From Bog-756 sp963696495 (GTDB lineage: Bacteria > Actinomycetota > Acidimicrobiia > Acidimicrobiales > RAAP-2), in assembly GCA_963696495.1 (NCBI GenBank), contig CAVOKJ010000002.1, positions 1,364,001 to 1,428,000 of the forward strand: DNA of 64,000 bases. Reading direction: 5' to 3'. Shown piece by piece: positions 58,849-64,000 of the stretch (position 1 is its first letter; every line of letters starts with the position of its first letter). A program made the translations under genes and the position numbers. The notes below the pieces were generated by a model. That model ran no database searches, was not told where the DNA came from, and saw only the letters and a program-made list of their open reading frames with translations.

Positions 58849-59292
58849 ATGAAATCGACGGATCTGTTCCTACTGGGTCGGCGGCTGATGAAGTTGGGCG
58901 AGGAGGGACTGCCCGGACAGGGCCTCAACAACAGCGTCCGTCTCGTGCTCCTCGACATCGCCGCCAACCCGGGCAGCTCCATCAGCGAGATCACGGCCCG
59001 CACCGGCTATCCCCAGAGCCACGTCTCGACATCGGTGATCAAGCTGCGCCAGATGGGCACGGTGCGGACGGAGGTCGACCCCGGCGACCGGCGCCGCACC
59101 CTCGTGTGGATCGTGCCCGAGGCGGTGCAGCGGGCCCAGGCGCGCATCAGGTCCACGGCCGACGCCGCCATCGGGCGGGCCCTCGGTGATCCACCGGAAT
59201 CCGAGCTGGCGGAGGTGCTCGCCGCTCTCGAGATGTTGGCCGAGCGGCTCGACCCCTTGGTTGGGGCGCTTTCGGCCGAGGAGGCGTCGTGA
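58849..59292 (+). CDS. MarR family transcriptional regulator
   Basis: This 147-residue winged-helix protein has SISEITARTGYPQSHVSTSVIKLR as recognition region and the wing VDPGDRRRTLVWIVPEA, both typical. The stop overlaps the GTG of the ABC ATPase (GTGA), so it is coupled with an ABC-2 exporter which it probably represses through the palindrome at its own start. Confidence 0.9.
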   Translation: MKSTDLFLLGRRLMKLGEEGLPGQGLNNSVRLVLLDIAANPGSSISEITARTGYPQSHVSTSVIKLRQMGTVRTEVDPGDRRRTLVWIVPEAVQRAQARIRSTADAAIGRALGDPPESELAEVLAALEMLAERLDPLVGALSAEEAS

Positions 59293-60242
59293 TCATCGCC
59301 ACCACTGGTGCTCACCTCAACGTCATCGTCTGGATCGCCATCGGGGCGCTGTTGGTGGTCCGACTGGGCATCGGACTGAGGCGTCGCGCTCGTCGTCGCG
59401 ATGCGACGACGCCGGCGCCCTCGCCGACCCGCTCCTCCGACACCATCGCGCCGGCGGTCGCCCCGGTGGTCACGGATCGAACCACGCTCCTCGAGGTCCG
59501 CGAGCTCACCGTCGCCTACGGGTCGACCGTCGCCGTCGACTCGGTGAACTTCGATGTACGCCGAAGTGAGATCTTCGGCCTCCTCGGTCCGAACGGAGCC
59601 GGCAAGACCACCACACTCAGTGCGATCGAAGGGCTGCGACGGCCCCGCTCCGGCACCGTCATGCTCAACGGGGTCGACATCGTCCGACAGCCCGCGCTGG
59701 CCAAAGCCCAGATGGGGGTGCAGCTGCAGTCCACCGGCTTCCAGTCCGAGCTGACCGTGCGCCAGGTGGCCCGTCTCTACGCCGGCCTCTACGGAGTGGC
59801 CACGAGTGACGAGGACCTCGACCGGGCCCTCGCCGACATCGGGCTCGGGCGCGAACTGGACCGGACCACCAAGCAGATCTCGGGCGGCCAAATGCAGCGG
59901 CTCTCGCTCTTCGTGGCGGTGATCCACGATCCCACCCTCCTGCTGCTCGACGAACCCACCACCGGACTCGATCCTCAGTCCCGCCGGCTTCTGTGGGCCC
60001 GGATCGAGCGGATCCGGGCCGACGGCGGGAGCATCCTGCTCACCACCCACTCGATGGAGGAGGCCCAGGCGGTCTGCGACCGGGTGGCCATCATCGATCA
60101 CGGCCGGGTCCTGGCCATCGATACCCCTCGCCACCTCATCGACCAGCACCGGGACGACCCCCTCGTCCGGGCGGCGGCCCGCGGTGAGGTGACCTTGGAA
60201 GACGTGTTCATCGGACTGACCGGGAGTGAGATTCGTGACTAG
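59289..60242 (+). CDS. ABC-2-type exporter ATPase with N-terminal transmembrane segment
   Basis: This protein has 317 residues from GTG. Unusually a hydrophobic helix (about 11-29, VIVWIAIGALLVVRLGIGL) and an Arg/Ala/Pro linker precede the ATPase domain (from about 67). Walker A is GPNGAGKTTTLSAI, signature ISGGQMQRLSLF and Walker B LLLLDEPTTGLDPQSR, of the DrrA/CcmA-like class. The second gene of marR-ATPase-permease. The extra helix may anchor the ATPase to the membrane, or may be a remnant of a separate small gene. Confidence 0.9.
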   Translation: MIIATTGAHLNVIVWIAIGALLVVRLGIGLRRRARRRDATTPAPSPTRSSDTIAPAVAPVVTDRTTLLEVRELTVAYGSTVAVDSVNFDVRRSEIFGLLGPNGAGKTTTLSAIEGLRRPRSGTVMLNGVDIVRQPALAKAQMGVQLQSTGFQSELTVRQVARLYAGLYGVATSDEDLDRALADIGLGRELDRTTKQISGGQMQRLSLFVAVIHDPTLLLLDEPTTGLDPQSRRLLWARIERIRADGGSILLTTHSMEEAQAVCDRVAIIDHGRVLAIDTPRHLIDQHRDDPLVRAAARGEVTLEDVFIGLTGSEIRD

Positions 60243-61014
60243 CGCCGCCGTACCGACGACCGTTCAGGCCCCGGGCCTCGAATCCATGCTGAGAGCCCTC
60301 CTGCGGGCGGATCTGGCCGTGCTGACCAAGAACAAGATGCGCATGCTCCTGAGCCTGCTGTTACCGCTCATCATCTTGTTCACCACGAGCTCGTCCAAGG
60401 CGACCCAAAGTTTCGGTGGCGCCGAATTCATCGTCGGGCTGGCCATCACCGCGGGCATCGCCGGAACCTCCATCATGGGCTATGCCCCCATGGTGGCGCG
60501 CGACCGCGAGATCGGTGTCTTCCAACGCCTCCGGGTCTCGCCCGCACCCACCTGGGTCGTCATGCTCAGCCGACTGTCCGTCCAGATGGTGTCCAACTTC
60601 GCTATCGCCCTGGTCGTGCTGGTCTTGGGCAACAAGATCCATCACCTGTCGCTCGCACCCGAGACCTACGTGCTGGTGCTCTTGGTGTCGATCCTCGCCT
60701 CGGCCGTCTTCCTGGCCGTGGCCCAGGCGCTCGTGGGCGTGGTGCGGTCGGCTGACACCGTCCAGGCCTTCGGGCGCCTCCTCTACATCGGCCTCGTCAT
60801 GATCGGGCTCTTCGGCGCCTCGGGGAGCCTGGGGGGCTTCTGGGACTCGGTGTCGAAATGGACCCCCGTGGGAGTGCTGATGCAGGTGTTCGCCGGCGTA
60901 GTCCACGGGGGCCCGTTCAGCTCACAGGACTGGCTGTCCCTGCTGGCCTGCGGCGGGTACGTGGTCGCCCTGACCACCGTGGGCATCTCTTGGTTCCACT
61001 TCGACGCCAACTAG
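60235..61014 (+). CDS. ABC-2-type permease
   Basis: This 259-residue membrane protein has six predicted helices. RADLAVLTKNKMRMLLSLLLP opens it, and VARDREIGVFQRLRVSPAPTW is the ABC-2 coupling-loop signature. WTPVGVLMQVFAGVVHG precedes the last helix. Start GTG 60235 is preferred (GGGAGTGAG upstream); an in-frame GTG at 60226 would add three residues. With the ATPase before it, it forms an exporter for a drug, lipid or polysaccharide-like substrate that cannot be named. Confidence 0.9.
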   Translation: MTSAAVPTTVQAPGLESMLRALLRADLAVLTKNKMRMLLSLLLPLIILFTTSSSKATQSFGGAEFIVGLAITAGIAGTSIMGYAPMVARDREIGVFQRLRVSPAPTWVVMLSRLSVQMVSNFAIALVVLVLGNKIHHLSLAPETYVLVLLVSILASAVFLAVAQALVGVVRSADTVQAFGRLLYIGLVMIGLFGASGSLGGFWDSVSKWTPVGVLMQVFAGVVHGGPFSSQDWLSLLACGGYVVALTTVGISWFHFDAN

Positions 61015-61078
61015 ATCGAACGGACCCCGGGCCCGACCGTCTCACCACTCTCATGGGTGGCGGCCGGGTCGGTCGCTC

Positions 61079-61456
61079 TCAGTCGGCGCCGGTCGTCTCG
61101 TACTCCTCGATCCGCGCCTGCATCAGCGCCTTCAGGAGCTCGGTCGGCAGCTCACGGTGGTAGGGGAGCTTGATGAAACCCTCACCGGCGTCATAGCCGG
61201 CGGCCACCACCGCGGACTTCTGGGTGGCGAAGAACGGTGGCGAGAATCGCAGTGAGCAGTGGTTCTTGAAGTTCTGCAGCATCCACAGATTGGTGTTCTT
61301 GCCCCGTACGTAGACCGGCAGGTTCCATTTCAGTTCCTCCCGCGCCTCCGGGTCAGCCTCCCGGCTGAGCTCCCGGAGAGCCTCGAGGTGCCGCCGCTGG
61401 GTGTCGTCCAGCTGGGCGAAGTAGTCATCGACGCTGGCCCGCTTGGGCATCGGCAT
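61079..61456 (-). CDS. DUF1801 family protein
   Basis: This 125-residue protein has SVDDYFAQLDDTQRRHLEALREL and ELKWNLPVYVRGKNTNLWML, typical of DUF1801 (YdhG/iron-chaperone-like frataxin-type fold). CSLRFSPPFF and IKLPYHRELPTELL complete it. A role in iron handling is proposed for the family but not proven. Confidence 0.85.
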   Translation of the reverse strand: MPMPKRASVDDYFAQLDDTQRRHLEALRELSREADPEAREELKWNLPVYVRGKNTNLWMLQNFKNHCSLRFSPPFFATQKSAVVAAGYDAGEGFIKLPYHRELPTELLKALMQARIEEYETTGAD

Positions 61457-61591
61457 GGCGTCATGGTACCCCTACGGAACGGGCTCGGTCCCTACTCCCG
61501 ACCCGGCGACGGTGACCCGAGCGCGTCGGCGCCGGGGATTCGGCCGAGCACGTTCGCTCGAGAAGCGGGCCCGTCCCGGTGCCGACCGTGG

Positions 61592-63949
61592 TCAGAGCGC
61601 CTCGTGACGGCGTAGCCAGACGAGCGCCCCCCAGCCCCACAGGGGTGGCAGGTAAGTGGTGCAGGCCCGGTACAGGATGGTGGCGGCGATGGCTTGGTCC
61701 TGGGGGACGCCGAGCAGACCGAGGCCGGAGATGTAGCTCGCCTCCATCACTCCCATCCCACCGGGGACCGGAGCCATGCCTCCGATGAGCGCGGTGAACG
61801 TGCACACGATGATCAGGCCACCGAACGGCGCCGAGGTCCCCATGGCAAAGAGGGCGAAGCCCAGACCCAACGCCATCATCAGCTGGGTGGCGGCGGCCCC
61901 ACCGAAGATGCGGACCAGCTTGCTCGGGGTCTGGGCGATGAGCCGGACATTGCTCCACGCCGAGGCGAACTGGGGCGCGACGCGTGACACGAGCAACCGG
62001 CGGATCTTGGGGACGGTCAAGGCGATGCCCCCGAGGAAGGAGACGGCCACCACGCCGTAGAGGATCAACTGGAGATTCTCCGGCCCCGACCCCGAAGCAC
62101 CGGCCGACTCCCGGTGGAACTCGTCGGCAGCGAAGACGAGCGCGATGAGGGTGAGCCCGATCTGCACGATGAATCCGGAGATGCTGTAGACGAGTCCGGA
62201 GCTGATGGCCACAGCCGGCGTCAGCCCTCGGCGCTGGTTGAAGCGAATGACCGTAGCCGTGGTGGCAACGGTGCCACCGACCATCCCAGTGAAGGCCATG
62301 GCGAACCGGAGGAAGGTGAGCGGTCCGATCGGGGAGGCGACCGGAACGGTGCCCGACATCGAGACGGCCTCGGTCAGCGACGTGGCCTGAGTAACGATCA
62401 GGGCGGCAAGCACCCACCACCAGATGGCCTGCACCAGCAGTTCACCGATGCCGCTGAGACCGATCAGCTGGCTGACGAGTATCCAAAGGCCGAAGAACGT
62501 GCCCGCCAGCATGAGCAGCTTGGAGACCTGGAACCGGGCCAGGGGCCGGGGCTCGACCGGATCCACTCCGAGCCTGGCTGCCACCTGGAGACGCAACTCG
62601 GCGAATGCCTTCCTGGTTCGCGCTCCGCCCGGAGCCGTCGAGGCCGAGACGGCCTGGGGCTGGATGAGGGGCAGCAGCTCCTCGACCCCACCCGGTTCGA
62701 GGGCATCGATGGCGGCCGCCACCGCTCGGTCAGGGCCGACCACCGCAGCCGTGGCCACGAGCAGCGATGCCGCATCTCGCGCCCGGTCCTCGACGGTGGC
62801 CATCGACTCCGCCGACGCGAACTCGAGAAAGGCGACCTGGTGGTCGGGGCCGACGACCACGGTCTCGGCGCTGATGGCCCGGAGGACGAGGCCCGCTCGG
62901 GCAAGGCCGTCGAGCGCCATCCACAGCGCAGCAAGGTCTGCGGCATCGACGTCGCCGGGAGCAAGTTCGGCCAGCCGGATGCCGCTCGGGCGTTCGGTCA
63001 CGAGCACGGCATCGTCGGTGGGCTCGACGCGTCCGGCCCGCACGACGGCCGGCGCGCCCACACCCTGCGCGCGTGCCCACAGCATCAGGCCGGCAGCGTG
63101 TTCGATATGGTCACTGCGACGCAGGCGCAGGTCGAGGGTCGAACGTCGGATCCACATGAACCGCCATGCTCGGGACAAGAGCTGGCCTTCGGGGGCATCG
63201 CGGCCGTAGATATCGACGTCCAGGACCGCGTCGTCGGTGGTGCCGCTGAAGCGGGTGGCGCCCCAGGTGGCCACGGTGTCATTCCGGACCAGGTCGTCGG
63301 CCACCACGCCGAGCTGGTCGAGGAATCCGATGGCCTCGACCACGGTGGGGGCAACATCGAGGGTGCCGAACCCAAAGGCCACCGCGGCACCCACTGCGAT
63401 CCCGAGGGCGGCGGCACCGATGGTGCCGAGCGGCACCAGGTGAGCACCGAACATCTGGGCCAGTGCACCGACGTAGACCACGATCCACAGTGGCGTGCGC
63501 AGCGGGACCCCGAGGATCCGGATCACCAGGAAGGCGGTGGCAAAGGAGGCGGCGATGAGCGGCGGTGCGGCAGCGGCTCCTTGGCCCAACCAGTGCCAGA
63601 CGGCCCAGGCGGTGAGGCCGGCACCCCCGGCCGCAACCACCACGTGTCCGACGAGCACCCACCGACGATCGACGGCGCACAGGAGGAGGGCGACGATGAC
63701 GAACACGCCGGTGCCGCAGATGGCGACCCCGGTCACCATCCAGGAGATCCACATCGGGATGACGAGGGTGACCGGTGCGCCGACCCCCGCCGCCAGGGAG
63801 GCCCAAGCGACGATCGCCACCACGGCAGCGACGGCTCCACCGATCAGATCGCGAGGCAGGCGGAGCCGTCGGTCGGATGCGGTGACGAAGACCTTGGCGC
63901 GCCAGGTCCGGGGCCTACTCGTCTGGGGGATCTCGTTCGACACGGTCAT
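61592..63949 (-). CDS. Multidomain membrane protein: N-terminal membrane region, kinase-like middle, LPG-synthase TM domain
   Basis: This protein has 785 residues. Residues of about 35-200 contain five or six hydrophobic helices. The middle (about 230-430) is soluble and reads like a degenerate APH/Rio kinase: LDVDIYGRDAPEGQLL, LMLWARAQGVGAP, VLVTERPSGI and a DHQVAFLEFASAES turn. No catalytic HxD with Asn is visible. The C-terminal 330 residues are a lysylphosphatidylglycerol synthetase TM region (TIGR00374-type), with FLRFAMAFTGMVGGTVATTA and APVPGGMGVMEASYISGL. It may be a lipid flippase or transporter controlled by the pseudokinase. The first 51 bases beyond it hold no recognisable feature. 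Confidence 0.82.
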   Translation of the reverse strand: MTVSNEIPQTSRPRTWRAKVFVTASDRRLRLPRDLIGGAVAAVVAIVAWASLAAGVGAPVTLVIPMWISWMVTGVAICGTGVFVIVALLLCAVDRRWVLVGHVVVAAGGAGLTAWAVWHWLGQGAAAAPPLIAASFATAFLVIRILGVPLRTPLWIVVYVGALAQMFGAHLVPLGTIGAAALGIAVGAAVAFGFGTLDVAPTVVEAIGFLDQLGVVADDLVRNDTVATWGATRFSGTTDDAVLDVDIYGRDAPEGQLLSRAWRFMWIRRSTLDLRLRRSDHIEHAAGLMLWARAQGVGAPAVVRAGRVEPTDDAVLVTERPSGIRLAELAPGDVDAADLAALWMALDGLARAGLVLRAISAETVVVGPDHQVAFLEFASAESMATVEDRARDAASLLVATAAVVGPDRAVAAAIDALEPGGVEELLPLIQPQAVSASTAPGGARTRKAFAELRLQVAARLGVDPVEPRPLARFQVSKLLMLAGTFFGLWILVSQLIGLSGIGELLVQAIWWWVLAALIVTQATSLTEAVSMSGTVPVASPIGPLTFLRFAMAFTGMVGGTVATTATVIRFNQRRGLTPAVAISSGLVYSISGFIVQIGLTLIALVFAADEFHRESAGASGSGPENLQLILYGVVAVSFLGGIALTVPKIRRLLVSRVAPQFASAWSNVRLIAQTPSKLVRIFGGAAATQLMMALGLGFALFAMGTSAPFGGLIIVCTFTALIGGMAPVPGGMGVMEASYISGLGLLGVPQDQAIAATILYRACTTYLPPLWGWGALVWLRRHEAL

Positions 63950-64000
63950 GGCTTCACCCCGGTCCGCTGCGCTGCCGACCGGGCAACCGCCCTCCGGTCC

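Noticed and set aside
1..64000. tRNA, rRNA and transposase genes
   Set aside because: No cloverleaf, rRNA core sequence or transposase motif was noticed by eye on either strand; a tRNA search program could still find one I missed.

Overview
The window is 64 kb of very GC-rich, densely coded DNA from an actinobacterium, most likely the class Acidimicrobiia. The actinobacterial evidence is WS/DGAT wax-ester/triacylglycerol synthase, mycofactocin-associated enzymes, a DUF2510 membrane protein, ECF41- and ECF42-type sigma factors, and the cydABDC layout. The Acidimicrobiia placement rests mainly on a secreted protein with repeated GYWLVASDGGVFSFN units and is an inference. No rRNA, tRNA, CRISPR array, transposase or integrase was recognised. 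The window looks chromosomal.

Layout. 1-5.1 kb: end of a cytochrome c biogenesis group (ccmA-like ATPase, ccdA), gmd, an enoyl-CoA hydratase-like protein, a glycosyltransferase and a TetR regulator. 5.2-11.2 kb: an envelope redox-stress cluster with an ECF sigma/anti-sigma pair, a cupredoxin lipoprotein, two translationally coupled exported ferritin-like proteins, a soluble diiron protein, DUF4395 and a low-molecular-weight phosphatase. 11.3-18 kb: mostly small or hypothetical genes, an HxlR regulator with its carboxymuconolactone-decarboxylase-like target, and an acyl-CoA dehydrogenase. 18.3-22.8 kb: cold-shock protein, cysS and valS. 22.9-27.8 kb: a branched-chain amino-acid-type ABC system with fused permeases. 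28-32 kb: a membrane esterase and WS/DGAT, suggesting neutral-lipid turnover. 32.2-35.2 kb: secreted beta-propeller-type proteins and a UBP zinc finger.

35.4-45.6 kb: a low-oxygen island with cydA, cydB, cydD, cydC, a GNAT, carbamate kinase, a zinc alcohol dehydrogenase, a PPOX-like flavoprotein and a ferritin-like protein. Two DosR/DevR-like boxes stand 35-43 nt before the starts of cydA and the PPOX gene. cydB carries a probable one-base frameshift that artificially joins it to cydD. 45.8-48 kb: a mycofactocin-type SDR and an mftD-like oxidase without the rest of the mycofactocin locus.

48-64 kb: small regulatory modules, including TetR plus DUF2510, YCII plus ECF42, ECF41 plus a DUF899-like fragment plus hydrolase, a drug-type MFS exporter with divergent TetR, and MarR plus an ABC-2 exporter. 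The window closes with a large lysylphosphatidylglycerol-synthase-type membrane protein. Many regulators lie beside clear palindromes or direct repeats that look like their own operators. The most noteworthy observations are the paired DosR-like boxes, the cydB frameshift, the cupredoxin/twin-ferritin module, the duplicated unassigned domain in the protein at 32868-35177, the orphan mycofactocin enzymes and several N-terminally truncated genes.
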